The notes: generated by a model not told the origin, from the sequence alone. Positions 36,747 to 45,741 are shown, counted from the stretch's first letter. The stretch is 49,555 nucleotides of DNA from an uncultured Alphaproteobacteria bacterium (GCA_944390895.1 CALXRQ010000011.1:1-49555); one strand, 5' to 3'. Program-made: numbers and translations.

Positions 36747-37304
36747 TTAAACATCAATCACAAAATATTCGCAATTGCCGAACAGATGATCTTTTTTATA
36801 TTTGTCATAAAAAAACAACCGCATAATATGCCCGTGCGTAGCAATGCCGGCCTTGTCACATTGACAGTCCTGCCTGACGAAGTCAAGTGCCTGTTTAAAA
36901 CGTGCCAAAGCTTCTCTTTTGCTTTCGCCGCCGGGAATCCGCACATCATAGGTTGTCTCGTCCGCGGCGTTAAGCACGGCCGAAAATTCATAACCGTACT
37001 TTTTCAAAACCTCGGCTTCAGACTGGTGCTCCGCCTCGCCAAAGTCAAATTCCCGCAGCTCGTCTAAAATCACAACCTTGGAATGGTTGGCCTTGGCAAC
37101 GGTCTCTCCCGTTTTCCGCGCCCGGTCAAACGGACTGGCATAAACAACCGGAATTTTCTCCGCGGCCAATTGGTCTCTGAGTTCGGCGGCCTGACGCAGC
37201 CCGTTTTCATTAAGCTGGGCCACATCTTCATAACCGCCCTGCACTATGTTGGCTGCATTGGCATAAGTCTGCCCATGTCTGAAAATATAGAGTTTCATCG
37301 TCAT
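36747..37304 (-). CDS. Histidine phosphatase family protein
   Basis: This 185-residue protein is a phosphoglycerate-mutase-like histidine phosphatase. The phosphorylated histidine lies in FRHGQT (8-13), the second motif is YASPFDRARKTGE and the C-terminal catalytic histidine lies in IATHGHIMR. The exact substrate is not evident; the group acts on sugar phosphates, cobalamin intermediates and others. An ATG at 37298 (third residue) is an alternative start. The ATG at 37304 overlaps the stop of the preceding nitroreductase frame (TAATG), so the two genes were translationally coupled. Confidence 0.9.
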   Translation of the reverse strand: MTMKLYIFRHGQTYANAANIVQGGYEDVAQLNENGLRQAAELRDQLAAEKIPVVYASPFDRARKTGETVAKANHSKVVILDELREFDFGEAEHQSEAEVLKKYGYEFSAVLNAADETTYDVRIPGGESKREALARFKQALDFVRQDCQCDKAGIATHGHIMRLFFYDKYKKDHLFGNCEYFVIDV

Positions 37305-37766
37305 TACCAGTGGTTAGTGTGAATCTTTGCCTTTTTGAAACGGTCATGCGGCTGTTTAGGCTCTTCCGCCGGATAACCGACAACGACCAAAGAAAAAGGC
37401 TGAACATATTCCGGCAGCCCGAAAAGTTTATGAAAAGCCTGCATTCTTTCTTCCGTCGGATAAATTCCGCACCAGCAGCCGCCCAACCCGCGCGCATGAG
37501 CCCCCAACAAGAGATTTTCGGTTGCCGCAGACAACAATCGCCAGACTGGCGTCTTTCAAAAAAGAACAATACGGATGAACAGCCATTATCTTATTAAACA
37601 CATTCTGATCGTCAACCACGATAAACTCCCACGGCTGAGTATTGAGCGCAGACGGCGCATGCATGGCCATGTTCAGCAGCGCTTCGGTGTCTTCTTTGGA
37701 AATTCTGTTGTTTTTCTGATATTTGCGGATTGAACGGCGGGTTAAAATCCCTTCTTCCAAATTCAT
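37304..37766 (-). pseudogene. Nitroreductase gene broken by a short deletion and frameshift
   Basis: Two overlapping frames encode the two halves of one nitroreductase-family flavoprotein. The first (start 37766, AAGGAG upstream) gives RRSIRKY, HAPSALNTQPWEFIVV and up to AIVVCG, about 81 residues. The second resumes at SAATENLLLGAHARGLGG and runs to the stop at 37304, about 75 residues. The usual 15 or so residues between these motifs (typically containing YW.QDC) are missing, and the frame changes at exactly this point. The junction holds TCTGCGGC (37524-37531, minus strand), which could be read in both flanking frames, as expected for a deletion between two short direct repeats. The first frame continues 31 residues in the wrong frame. 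An assembly or sequencing error is possible. Confidence 0.85.
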
Positions 37767-37838
37767 CGGCTTTCTCCTTAAAATATTGCATCTTCTATAA
37801 TGTAAGAATGTTTTGCCGCCGATGCAAGCATAATACGA

Positions 37839-37871
37839 AAAAAAACGGCAGCCTGACGCCGCCGTTTTTTT
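37839..37871 (-). terminator. Terminator after the YdcF-like gene
   Basis: Stem AAAAAAACGGC / GCCGTTTTTTT around an 11-nt loop, just downstream of the minus-strand stop at 37888. Confidence 0.85.
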
Positions 37872-37887
37872 ATTATTGTCCGGACTT

Positions 37888-38808
37888 TTAAGCCAAGGAC
37901 CTTTTCAAGTATAAACCATACTGCGTCTTGCCCAGAAAATCAAACTCCTCCATAAGCTGACGCTGGTTAAACTTAATGGCGCGGCTCAAATCGACCTGAA
38001 TCTGACGCTTAAACCATTTCACGCTGGACCAGGCCTCAATAAACTGCCAGACATAAGTAAAACCGAGCTTTCCGTTCTTCAGCGGATACTTGGCCTCCAG
38101 ACGCCCGCTGGCTTCAATCACCTCTCGCGGCACCTCAAAATCCAAAGGAGCCTGCAGCGTGCCGCTGTATCGGCGTATCCGGTTATAAATGGAAGCGACT
38201 TCCGACAACAGCAGCAAACCGCCGGCCAGTCCCTTGCAGTTATACAGCTGCATTTGGTCGTCAACGCTTTCTTCCGGCACGTAATAATACACGCCCTGAC
38301 GCATTATCTCGTCAAAAGCCTGCTTGTCCAAACGGTCGGCATATTGCCGGTCCAGATACAGCAACGTCTGTCTGAGGCGCAGGGAAAGTCTTCCGGTCAG
38401 ACACATTATTATCCGTCCGGGACTGGAAGACACGCTCAAAACAATATCAAGCAGATTCTCCCCCGTATTGGTTCCCTTGTCCAACACCCTGATGTCGGAA
38501 GGCTGCACGCCCAAAGCTATGCAGACGCGCCTCTGTTTGTCACCCTCGCTCTCGTCTCTTTCGTTTGTATATTTTGAAAGCGGCCCTTTTCCGCCGACAC
38601 ATAGCACAAACGGATGATAAGCATAGGTCTGATATATCAGATGATAAACATAAGCCGTATAAAACGCCGAAGTCGGATCATCGTCTATCGCCACCAGATA
38701 TCTGGCGCGGATAATTTTACCGTCGATAAAACAATCCGTTTCCACGCAAAGCGATCTCAAAATCAGCTCTGCGTCCTTAAAATCCTGAGGAGTGCAATAC
38801 TTTCTCAT
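37888..38808 (-). CDS. YdcF/SanA-like (DUF218) domain protein with C-terminal extension
   Basis: This 306-residue protein resembles the DUF218 (YdcF, ElyC, SanA) group. The pattern VLCVGGKGPLSKYTNERD, then a helix, ALGVQPSDIRVLDKGTNTGENL, and IIMCLTGRLSLRLR matches the nucleotide-binding-like Rossmann core of the family. It has no membrane helix, unlike ElyC, and carries about 130 extra C-terminal residues that I do not recognise (KLGFTYVWQFIEAW). The biochemical role of the family is poorly known. There is no Shine-Dalgarno sequence; the 13-mer leader motif lies 10 bases before the ATG. It is monocistronic, with a terminator on each side. Confidence 0.65.
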   Translation of the reverse strand: MRKYCTPQDFKDAELILRSLCVETDCFIDGKIIRARYLVAIDDDPTSAFYTAYVYHLIYQTYAYHPFVLCVGGKGPLSKYTNERDESEGDKQRRVCIALGVQPSDIRVLDKGTNTGENLLDIVLSVSSSPGRIIMCLTGRLSLRLRQTLLYLDRQYADRLDKQAFDEIMRQGVYYYVPEESVDDQMQLYNCKGLAGGLLLLSEVASIYNRIRRYSGTLQAPLDFEVPREVIEASGRLEAKYPLKNGKLGFTYVWQFIEAWSSVKWFKRQIQVDLSRAIKFNQRQLMEEFDFLGKTQYGLYLKRSLA

Positions 38809-38818
38809 AAGTTTATTT

Positions 38819-38831
38819 TTTTAGATTAATA
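38819..38831 (-). promoter_or_regulatory. Shared leader motif TATTAAYCTAAAA, copy 2
   Basis: On the minus strand TATTAATCTAAAA ends 10 bases before the ATG at 38808. It is identical to copy 1 at 18108 and at the same distance from the start. Confidence 0.5.
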
Positions 38832-38945
38832 AATATTGGATAAAATATTCCCCGCTCAGAGTTTCATTGCAGAATAAATGATACGAACAGAGAATAATAT
38901 CTTTGACAAACTATTTATAACCTCATTTTAGACAAAAAACAACAT

Positions 38946-38977
38946 AAAAAAACGGAAGATGTCCATCTCCCGTTTTT
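38946..38977 (-). terminator. Terminator after the tautomerase gene
   Basis: Stem AAAAACGG-AGAT / ATCT-CCGTTTTT with one mismatch, downstream of the minus-strand stop at 39015. Confidence 0.8.
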
Positions 38978-39014
38978 GACGCAAAATCTTCGGTTTTTGG
39001 TTGAAGACGTAAGC

Positions 39015-39353
39015 CTATCCCAATAAATTTCCGCCGATAGAAAGATCGGCTCCCGGCATGTTGATAAAATGGATATTAATATGGGAACGATCAAGTTTCA
39101 GCTTTTGTTCCAAAAAATTTGTCAGTTTAACCGCCAAATCGCTTTTATTGCCGAAACCGATTGACTTCATTTCTACCAGCGCGCTGTTAACCTCGGGCTT
39201 TCCGCCAAAAATCATCTCGGCGCCGGCATCCAGACTGACAATCACATAGCTGATCGGCTTACGCAGTTCCGATGCCACAAATTCAGCCGCCTCCTGCAGA
39301 AAGGCGTCGGTATTTTCCACTTTTGCATTGGTATGAACTGTTAAAAACGGCAT
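39015..39353 (-). CDS. MIF/phenylpyruvate tautomerase family protein
   Basis: This 112-residue protein belongs to the macrophage migration inhibitory factor-like tautomerases, which interconvert keto and enol forms of phenylpyruvate-type compounds. The catalytic N-terminal proline is present after Met (MPFLTVHTN). SYVIVSLD, a conserved KSIG segment and SHINIHFINMPGADLS fit the family, and the length is normal. AAGGAG precedes the start. It is a single gene with its own terminator. Any effect on a host immune system, as for eukaryotic MIF, would be speculation. Confidence 0.88.
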   Translation of the reverse strand: MPFLTVHTNAKVENTDAFLQEAAEFVASELRKPISYVIVSLDAGAEMIFGGKPEVNSALVEMKSIGFGNKSDLAVKLTNFLEQKLKLDRSHINIHFINMPGADLSIGGNLLG

Positions 39354-39412
39354 ATTTTCTCTCCTTAAAAAACAAACCTCGTTTAATTTACCCCTTTGGC
39401 ATTAAATTGCAA

Positions 39413-39447
39413 CAAAAAAGGCGGACGTTTGCCGTACCGCCTTTTTC
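39413..39447 (-). terminator. Terminator after the 199-residue unknown gene
   Basis: Stem AAAAAAGGCGG / CCGCCTTTTT with a 12-nt loop, 15 bases beyond the stop at 39463. Confidence 0.88.
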
Positions 39448-39462
39448 CAAACGATTACAAGA

Positions 39463-40062
39463 TCAAAGCAGACTTTTTGTCTCAAGCTTCGCCATCAGAA
39501 CTGCCACATCTGCCGTTTCCGTCCGGCTGACCTGCTTCTGCAGAAACCAACGGCTGTTCTCAATGTCAAAGATTTCCACCCGTTGTTTCCGACAGCGGTA
39601 GACCCAGGCCCAGAAAACTTCACCGTCCGCCTCGACTATTGCCGCCGTTCCGAGCGCACCGCGATAGTCTTTCCTCGGACGCGCGTTTTTCCTGACCTGA
39701 CGACAGGAAAAGTTTCTTTCCGGCACCAGCTTTTGTCCTCCGTCATATCCGATAATAACCCGGTAAAACTCGCCCATGTAAAATCGCCTGATTTCCTGCG
39801 CGCGGCCTGTCATATGCCAAACCTCGGGCGGAACAAACGTCGCCTTTTCATCGGCAATGCCGCAGACAAAAAAACGCTCCCGGCCATCTTCGGTAAAAAA
39901 ACTGCCCATCCAGCAAAGATAAACTTCGCCTTTGGCATATTTTTCACAGCCCTGCGGACAAACCCACACCCGATAGCGGGCGCTGAAACCGGTCACGCTT
40001 TCGTAATTCACCTTCAGTTGCCGGCAAATCAATTTCTTAAGTCTCGTCTCGCTTAAATTCAT
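39463..40062 (-). CDS. Unrecognised 199-residue protein
   Basis: I do not recognise this protein. It is probably beta-rich and soluble, with aromatic and basic patches and several cysteines (VWVCPQGCEKYAKGEVYLCW near 30-50, RFFVCGIADEK, NFSCRQVRK). There is no signal peptide. The ATG at 40062 has no Shine-Dalgarno sequence but has the 13-mer leader motif 11 bases before it. It is a single-gene unit between two terminators. Good codon usage and clean flanks make it a real gene. Confidence 0.6.
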   Translation of the reverse strand: MNLSETRLKKLICRQLKVNYESVTGFSARYRVWVCPQGCEKYAKGEVYLCWMGSFFTEDGRERFFVCGIADEKATFVPPEVWHMTGRAQEIRRFYMGEFYRVIIGYDGGQKLVPERNFSCRQVRKNARPRKDYRGALGTAAIVEADGEVFWAWVYRCRKQRVEIFDIENSRWFLQKQVSRTETADVAVLMAKLETKSLL

Positions 40063-40073
40063 AATACTGTTTA

Positions 40074-40086
40074 TTTTAGGTTAATA
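40074..40086 (-). promoter_or_regulatory. Shared leader motif TATTAAYCTAAAA, copy 3
   Basis: On the minus strand TATTAACCTAAAA ends 11 bases before the ATG at 40062. It differs from copies 1 and 2 at one position. Confidence 0.5.
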
Positions 40087-40143
40087 ATAATCTTAATACG
40101 CTTATTACATCCATAAATATAGACAGTTTGACAAAATTTACAA

Positions 40144-40180
40144 TAAAAAAACGGAGAGGTATGCATAACCTCTCCCGTCT
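40144..40180 (-). terminator. Terminator after the 244-residue unknown gene
   Basis: Stem ACGG-AGAGGT / ACCTCT-CCGT with a one-base bulge and an A-run on the plus strand (T-run for the minus transcript), next to the stop at 40186. Confidence 0.85.
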
Positions 40181-40185
40181 TCTTA

Positions 40186-40920
40186 TTATTTTCCCAACGT
40201 GTAGATAAAACGATACTTGTCGGCCCTGATTGTATTGTGCCCGATATGCACCATCGCCTGACCTGACGAAATCGGCAGCATTTTGGCATCGGGAGCATAC
40301 ATTTGCCAGTCAATAAACCGTTGCTCCAGCACATCGAAAAACAGATCTGCGTACTGTTTTTTACCCAAACGGCGCCGCAACAGCCAAACGATATGGCTCT
40401 CCGCCGGATTGGTTACCAAACGGCCGCGAATAGTATAGTCGGCCTTGCTGCCGCCCTTTACCGCAACCGCATGTTCAATCACCTTGGATTTCTCCAATGA
40501 CCATGGTTCAATCAGTTTCTGCATACCGTCGTTTATGTCCACAAACAGCTGAAAACGCATTTTCTGCTGTCCGTCCGCAGTGTTTTCCAACTCGTAAAAC
40601 GGCGCTTTATCTATGGAATCTCCAGCATATTGAAAAGTCTCCACCGGCACCATATAAAAACGCTTAAGCTCAAAACCATCCTGTTCCGCAACCATCGGCT
40701 GCGCCGTAAACCACATATGCGTTCCGGTCAGAATGTCTTTATACTTGACAATCCACAGTTTATAAACGCCGCGTTCTTTATAAATCAGTTTGCCCTGATA
40801 TTCAAAGTCTTTGGTACAATGCACGGTTTTGAACGTCAGCCGCTCAATTCCCTGTCCCAGATGAGAACCGCTTTGATAACGGCTCAAAATCTCTTTTTCG
40901 GAAAAATTAATCAATAACAT
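40186..40920 (-). CDS. Unrecognised 244-residue protein
   Basis: I do not recognise this protein. It looks soluble and mixed alpha/beta, with a strongly aromatic middle (GVYKLWIVKYKDILTGTHMW, FELKRFYMVPVETFQYAG) and an Arg/Lys cluster (LLRRRLGKKQY) near residue 185. There is no signal peptide. The ATG lacks a Shine-Dalgarno sequence; the leader is TTACTTAAAAACCAATTAGT, which partly resembles the 13-mer motif. The size and mixed fold recall the neighbouring 199-residue gene, but I see no direct match. Confidence 0.58.
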   Translation of the reverse strand: MLLINFSEKEILSRYQSGSHLGQGIERLTFKTVHCTKDFEYQGKLIYKERGVYKLWIVKYKDILTGTHMWFTAQPMVAEQDGFELKRFYMVPVETFQYAGDSIDKAPFYELENTADGQQKMRFQLFVDINDGMQKLIEPWSLEKSKVIEHAVAVKGGSKADYTIRGRLVTNPAESHIVWLLRRRLGKKQYADLFFDVLEQRFIDWQMYAPDAKMLPISSGQAMVHIGHNTIRADKYRFIYTLGK

Positions 40921-41023
40921 ACTAATTGGTTTTTAAGTAAAACATTTATTTTACATTCACAGAATACTTTCTCAATAATGGCAATATATACTCATTACTA
41001 ACATTTCCCGCTGAATTTGCAAT

Positions 41024-41057
41024 AAAAAAAATCCCCTTCGAAAAGGGGATTTTTTTC
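41024..41057 (-). terminator. Terminator of gyrA
   Basis: Stem AAAATCCCCTT / AAGGGGATTTT type, with long A- and T-runs, just beyond the stop at 41079. Confidence 0.92.
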
Positions 41058-41078
41058 AACATAATCCGGCTTGAGGGT

Positions 41079-43907
41079 TTATTCCTCGTCACCTTCAGCA
41101 CCGACCTCAGGCTCGCTGACGCCGCCGTCGTCTTCAACATCGGCAACGCTTTCGCCCAAAACCTCGCTTCCGGTTTCCTCTTCAAGCTCTTCTTCGTCGT
41201 CCTCGTCCGCATCCAGCCAGGTAACGGAAACAACTTTTTCGTCGTCCGCCGTTCTGAACAGGATAACGCCCTGCGTCTTGCGGCCGGCAATTCTGATGTC
41301 GGAAACCGGCATCCGGATAAGTTTGCCGCCGTCGGTAACCATCATAATCTGGTTATCGTCCTCAATCGGGAACGAGCTGGCGATTTCCTTGTTGCGGGCA
41401 GACATTTCCATATTGGCAATACCCTGACCGCCGCGGCCGGTAACGCGATATTCATAAGAAGAAGTGCGTTTGCCGTAACCGGTAGTGGTAACAGACAGGA
41501 TAAACTGTTCCTTTTCTTTCATTTCCCGATATTTTTCAGGTGTAAGAACCGTCATTTCGACACCGCTTTCTTCCGGAGCGACTTCGCATTCTCCGCCTTT
41601 TTCAGCTTGAATCCGTTTGACCGCGGCGCGGATACGGGCATATTCGTCGCGTTCTTCGGTAGTGGCGTCGCTGTGATTGAGAATTGACATAGAAATCACC
41701 TCATCACCGTCGGCCAGTTTAATGCCGCGGACACCGGTCGAGTTACGTCCCACGAAAACGCGAACGTCAGTTACCGCAAAACGAATACATTTACCGCTGC
41801 GGCAGGCCAGCATGATATCATTATCCTCATGGCAGATACGAACGTTAATCAGCCTGTCGCCCTCGTCGAGCTTCATGGCAATCTTACCGTTAGACTGAAC
41901 GTTCACAAAATCCGTCAGCGAGTTACGGCGGACATTGCCTTGAGAAGTGGCGAACATAATGGACATATTCTCGCACTCGGCCTCGTTTTCCGGCAGTTTC
42001 ATAATGGTGGTAATCGTTTCCCCGGCGTCAAGCGGCAGCAGATTGATAAACGGCTTGCCTTTAGAAGTCGGAGAACCCAGAGGCAGCTTATAAACCTTCA
42101 TCTTATAAACCAACCCTTTGGAGGAGAAGAACAATACCGGCGTATGGGTAGAAGCCACAAACAGACGCGATACAAAATCTTCTTCCTTGGTTGCCATGCC
42201 GGCTTTTCCCTTGCCGCCGCGCTTCTGCGCTTTATAGGCATTCAGCGGCACGCGTTTGATATAACCGGCATCGGTAACCGTAACCACCATGTCTTCACGC
42301 TGAATCAGAGATTCGATATCCGTATCATATTCAATATCTTCAATCTTGGTTCGGCGCGGCGTCGCATATTCGTCCTTAATGGCCACAAATTCGTCGCGCA
42401 TAATGCCGTAGAGCTTTTCTCTGGAAGCCAAAATCGACAGATATTCCTTAATGTCTTCGCCGATACCGGTCAATTCCTCATGAATCTTGTCTCTTTCCAA
42501 ACCGGTCAGTCTCTGGAGTTTCAAATCCAGAATGGCGCGAGCCTGAGCTTCCGACAGATGATACATGCCGTTTTCAACCTTGCGGTCCGGTTCGTCAATC
42601 AAGAGCACCAGCGGCTCGACCTCTTTGGCCGGCCATGCCTTGGCCAACAGGGCGTCTTTGGCTTCCTGCGGATTGGGCGAAGTACGGATCAGCTCGATAA
42701 TCGGATCAATGTTTTCTACCGCAATTGCCAAACCGACCAAAATATGGGCACGGTCGCGGGCTTTGTTCAAAAGATAAATCGTGCGGCGGCGGATAACCTC
42801 CTCGCGGAAGGAAACAAAAGCGCTGATGATTTCTTTCAGATTCATCATCATCGGACGTCCGCCGTTGATTGCCAGCATATTCATGCCGAAGCTGGTCTGC
42901 AGCTGCGTAAATTTATAGAGTTGGTTCAAAACCACGTCCGCCTGAAAATCGCGCTTGATTTCAATAACGACGCGCACGCCCTGACGGTCGGACTCATCGC
43001 GGATTTCGGAAATTCCCTCGATTTTCTTTTCTTTGACCATCTCGGCAATTTTGGAAATCAAAACCGCCTTGTTAACCTGATACGGCACCTCATGAACAAT
43101 AATCGCCTCACGGTCTTTATGCAGCTCCTCAATGGTGCATTTGGCGCGCATCATAACCGAACCGCGGCCGGTCAGATAGGCCGACTTGGCACCGCTGTAT
43201 CCCAAAATCAAACCGCCGGTCGGAAAATCGGGTCCCGGCACGATGTTAATCAAATCGTCAACGGACAGGTTGGGATTGTCAATATAGGCGCAACAGGCGT
43301 CAATCACCTCGCCGAGGTTGTGCGGCGGAATGTTGGTCGCCATACCGACGGCGATACCGTTGGCGCCGTTCACCAGAAGGTTCGGATAAGCCGCCGGCAG
43401 CACGCTCGGTTCCTGCAGGCTTTCGTCATAGTTGGGCATAAAGTCGACGGTTTCTTTTTCAATGTCGTCAATCAGGGCGTGAGCGACTTTAGCCAGCCTC
43501 GCCTCGGTATAACGCATGGCGGCCGCGCTGTCTCCGTCCATGGAACCGAAGTTGCCCTGACCGTCAATCAGCGGCACGCGCATTGAAAACGGCTGAGCCA
43601 TACGCACCATTGCTTCATAAACCGACCTGTCGCCGTGCGGGTGATACTTACCCAAAACGTCACCGACGATACGAGCCGACTTTCTGAACGGACGGTTATA
43701 GTCATAGCCGTTTTCATAAGCCGAATAGATGATTCGGCGGTGAACCGGTTTCAAACCGTCGCGTACATCCGGCAGCGCGCGCGAAACGATGACGCTCATG
43801 GCATAATCAAGATAAGAGCGGCGCATTTCGTCGCAAATGCCGATCGGGCTGATATCCTGTCCGGCCGTAACGCTCACTGCGTTTAACTCTTCGTTTTCTT
43901 CACTCAC
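41079..43907 (-). CDS. gyrA: DNA gyrase subunit A
   Basis: GyrA cuts and rejoins DNA within the gyrase complex that introduces negative supercoils. I place the start at GTG 43907 (VSEENEEL), with AAAGGA seven bases upstream; the frame stays open to 44060 but the added 51 residues do not look like GyrA. This gives 942 residues. The catalytic tyrosine lies in [10 protein letters not shown], the N-terminal core begins [20 protein letters not shown], and the GyrA box is [11 protein letters not shown]. The C-terminus is a long acidic tail. In the quinolone region the sequence reads [12 protein letters not shown]: Arg and Glu occupy the positions of E. coli Ser83 and Asp87. A terminator follows. 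Confidence 0.97.
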   Translation of the reverse strand: MSEENEELNAVSVTAGQDISPIGICDEMRRSYLDYAMSVIVSRALPDVRDGLKPVHRRIIYSAYENGYDYNRPFRKSARIVGDVLGKYHPHGDRSVYEAMVRMAQPFSMRVPLIDGQGNFGSMDGDSAAAMRYTEARLAKVAHALIDDIEKETVDFMPNYDESLQEPSVLPAAYPNLLVNGANGIAVGMATNIPPHNLGEVIDACCAYIDNPNLSVDDLINIVPGPDFPTGGLILGYSGAKSAYLTGRGSVMMRAKCTIEELHKDREAIIVHEVPYQVNKAVLISKIAEMVKEKKIEGISEIRDESDRQGVRVVIEIKRDFQADVVLNQLYKFTQLQTSFGMNMLAINGGRPMMMNLKEIISAFVSFREEVIRRRTIYLLNKARDRAHILVGLAIAVENIDPIIELIRTSPNPQEAKDALLAKAWPAKEVEPLVLLIDEPDRKVENGMYHLSEAQARAILDLKLQRLTGLERDKIHEELTGIGEDIKEYLSILASREKLYGIMRDEFVAIKDEYATPRRTKIEDIEYDTDIESLIQREDMVVTVTDAGYIKRVPLNAYKAQKRGGKGKAGMATKEEDFVSRLFVASTHTPVLFFSSKGLVYKMKVYKLPLGSPTSKGKPFINLLPLDAGETITTIMKLPENEAECENMSIMFATSQGNVRRNSLTDFVNVQSNGKIAMKLDEGDRLINVRICHEDNDIMLACRSGKCIRFAVTDVRVFVGRNSTGVRGIKLADGDEVISMSILNHSDATTEERDEYARIRAAVKRIQAEKGGECEVAPEESGVEMTVLTPEKYREMKEKEQFILSVTTTGYGKRTSSYEYRVTGRGGQGIANMEMSARNKEIASSFPIEDDNQIMMVTDGGKLIRMPVSDIRIAGRKTQGVILFRTADDEKVVSVTWLDADEDDEEELEEETGSEVLGESVADVEDDGGVSEPEVGAEGDEE

Positions 43908-44141
43908 TTTATTATCCTTTATACTGTTCAAACTGCGGCAAATATAGCAAATTTGCTCCCGCCGCACCAGCCAATTATCAAACTTATGCCCAGTTAAAAA
44001 CGCAAAAAACCTCTCTGCGGCCGAAAAAACGCCCTTAAAATCGATTTTGCCCCGAAACAAGCTCTCAAAGGTTAACGGCGTGACGCTTAAAACGCAAAAA
44101 AACGCCGGAAAGGAAACATCCTCCCAGCGCTTTTTCAGACT

Positions 44142-44699
44142 TTACACCGGCCGGCTGTACATAAAAGCATATCCCAGCAATACGCTGCCCGGCACCAGTT
44201 TAAACTTTCCGGCAGCCATAAGTTCCGTCCAACGGCGGTTATCTGCCAAAATCTGCCATTGTTTCCATTCGGCCAAAACGTTCCACTGCCCGTATTTTGC
44301 CAAAACATCCCAACGGGAACATGACGCCAGCAAATCCCATTGCCGAAATCCGGCCAAAGCGTCCCATTGCGAATGTTCAATCAAAATATTCCAGGCTTGG
44401 CCCCTGCCCAACGCGTTCCAGTCTTCTTTTTCCGCCAGAAAATCCCATTTTCCGGCCGCCGTCAAAACCGAAACAGCCGCTTTTCGGCACGGATAATAAA
44501 CTTCCATTGCCTTGCAGGCCAGGCTCGGCAACAGACCGACGCCTCTGGCATATTCCAAAAACTCGTCGTCAAAACCGTCTCCCGAACCATACAGGTTAAA
44601 CAGCCTGACAGCTACGGACCGGTTGTTTCCGCCCTTAAAAAACAATGTTTTTGCAATCTCAATCACAACGTTTGTTGTGCGTATCCTTTCGTTTTTCAT
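44142..44699 (-). CDS. Protein with ten 9-residue Trp repeats
   Basis: I do not recognise this 185-residue protein. Its C-terminal half is a perfect-period array: Trp occurs at 85, 94, 103, 112, 121, 130, 139, 148 and 157, always nine residues apart, with consensus W(D/N)xLAxxxx. The array is framed by related end units, VSVLTAAGK (76-84) and WTELMAAGK (157-165). The N-terminal 75 residues are helical with no signal peptide. The last 20 residues are hydrophobic (LVPGSVLLGYAFMY). There is no Shine-Dalgarno sequence, but a good promoter lies about 40-65 bases upstream. A binding or scaffold role is plausible but unproven. Confidence 0.65.
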   Translation of the reverse strand: MKNERIRTTNVVIEIAKTLFFKGGNNRSVAVRLFNLYGSGDGFDDEFLEYARGVGLLPSLACKAMEVYYPCRKAAVSVLTAAGKWDFLAEKEDWNALGRGQAWNILIEHSQWDALAGFRQWDLLASCSRWDVLAKYGQWNVLAEWKQWQILADNRRWTELMAAGKFKLVPGSVLLGYAFMYSRPV

Positions 44700-44737
44700 A
44701 TTCTTAAAAAATTAATAATGATTTTAATCCGGCGCAT

Positions 44738-44765
44738 ATCATAAGTATTTGCCGGCCTTTGTCAA
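44738..44765 (-). promoter_or_regulatory. Predicted promoter of the Trp-repeat gene
   Basis: On the minus strand a perfect TTGACA (44760-44765), 16-bp spacer and TATGAT (44738-44743). On the other strand the divergent gene at 44843 may use the extended -10 TGCTATCAT at 44801-44809. Confidence 0.55.
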
Positions 44766-44842
44766 ACAGAAAATTTAATGTGGAAATACCTCCCGAAATA
44801 TGCTATCATTTTTCAAGCTTCAGCAAAAAGACGGAGACTTTC

Positions 44843-45646
44843 ATGGACGCACGGCTTCAAAAAATAATCGACGATCGGATTCGGGAAATTATTGATAAAG
44901 CGTCAAACGCATCCATTTTAAGCAACATCCTTTTGGACACCGAGCAGCTTGAACTTCTGCACCGGCTCAACGTATTTTGCGTAAGTCAGGTTTTGGACGA
45001 CATCGAAACGCTCAAAGACCCCCGCAAAATAATATACAAATCCAATCAGGAAATGAAAATCGCCCTGGTCGCGCTCTGTCTGACCCGCGCCCTGACCAAC
45101 CACCGCTCCAAGCAGAAATATACCAAAGAATTTTTCGAACGGAACATCAACATTCTTTCCGACGCCGACGGCACCAAAAACGTTGATTTCGGACAAATAG
45201 AAGAAGCCGAAGCCGACAAAGCCCTGAATGACGAAATCGTCTTCGACTGGATGATTTACCGCGATCGCCACGGCCGCGGCATCAACGCCTTGATTGATGA
45301 AAAAACCTTCAGCTGCGGACTTGAAGACTTTAATCAGGGCGGAGATCCGGTCTATGAATTTGCCCGCTTCCAGCGCAAATATTTTGAACATAAACACCGC
45401 AAAGAACTTTCCGGCCGCGAAAGCGCGCAGGAAGCCTTTCGCAACACCATCATTCAGCAGGCCGCCGTCGAAATCGCCAAACAACAAATGCTGGCCGGAC
45501 AAAACCCTATGGAACTGGTCAACCTGCTTTTTGACGCCAAAGACTACGGACAAGCCATCGCCCAAATGCTGACGCCGCCGGCACCGTTACCGCCGCAGAT
45601 TGAAAACCTTTCCGCGCCGCGCAAAAAAAGGCGCCGGAAAAAATAA
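44843..45646 (+). CDS. Unrecognised 267-residue protein with basic C-terminal tail
   Basis: I do not recognise this protein. The start at 44843 (MDARLQKIIDDR) is chosen because GGAG lies seven bases before it; a TTG at 44759 in frame is unlikely. The protein is helical, with heptad-like stretches near the start and an acidic middle (QIEEAEADKALNDE). It ends with a proline-rich segment (PPAPLPPQ) and a strongly basic tail (RKKRRRKK), which suggests binding to nucleic acid or an acidic partner. No signal peptide or membrane helix. A terminator follows. Confidence 0.65.
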   Translation: MDARLQKIIDDRIREIIDKASNASILSNILLDTEQLELLHRLNVFCVSQVLDDIETLKDPRKIIYKSNQEMKIALVALCLTRALTNHRSKQKYTKEFFERNINILSDADGTKNVDFGQIEEAEADKALNDEIVFDWMIYRDRHGRGINALIDEKTFSCGLEDFNQGGDPVYEFARFQRKYFEHKHRKELSGRESAQEAFRNTIIQQAAVEIAKQQMLAGQNPMELVNLLFDAKDYGQAIAQMLTPPAPLPPQIENLSAPRKKRRRKK

Positions 45647-45675
45647 TGACATCCCCCGACAGCATCTGAACCATA

Positions 45676-45716
45676 AAAAAGGAGAAAATCTACATTCGTA
45701 AATTTTCTCCTTTTCG
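45676..45716 (+). terminator. Terminator after the 267-residue gene
   Basis: A 13-bp stem AAAAGGAGAAAAT / ATTTTCTCCTTTT with a 12-nt loop. Confidence 0.85.
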
Positions 45717-45741
45717 CAATTTTCGCTCCGGATACCAATTG

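Noticed and set aside
41829..43586. A 585-codon plus-strand open frame
   Set aside because: It lies wholly inside gyrA on the other strand, has unlikely composition (rich in His, Asn, Arg) and no ribosome site. GyrA is unmistakable.
43908..44060. N-terminal extension of GyrA by 51 residues
   Set aside because: The extra residues do not fit GyrA, while GTG at 43907 has AAAGGA at a proper distance.
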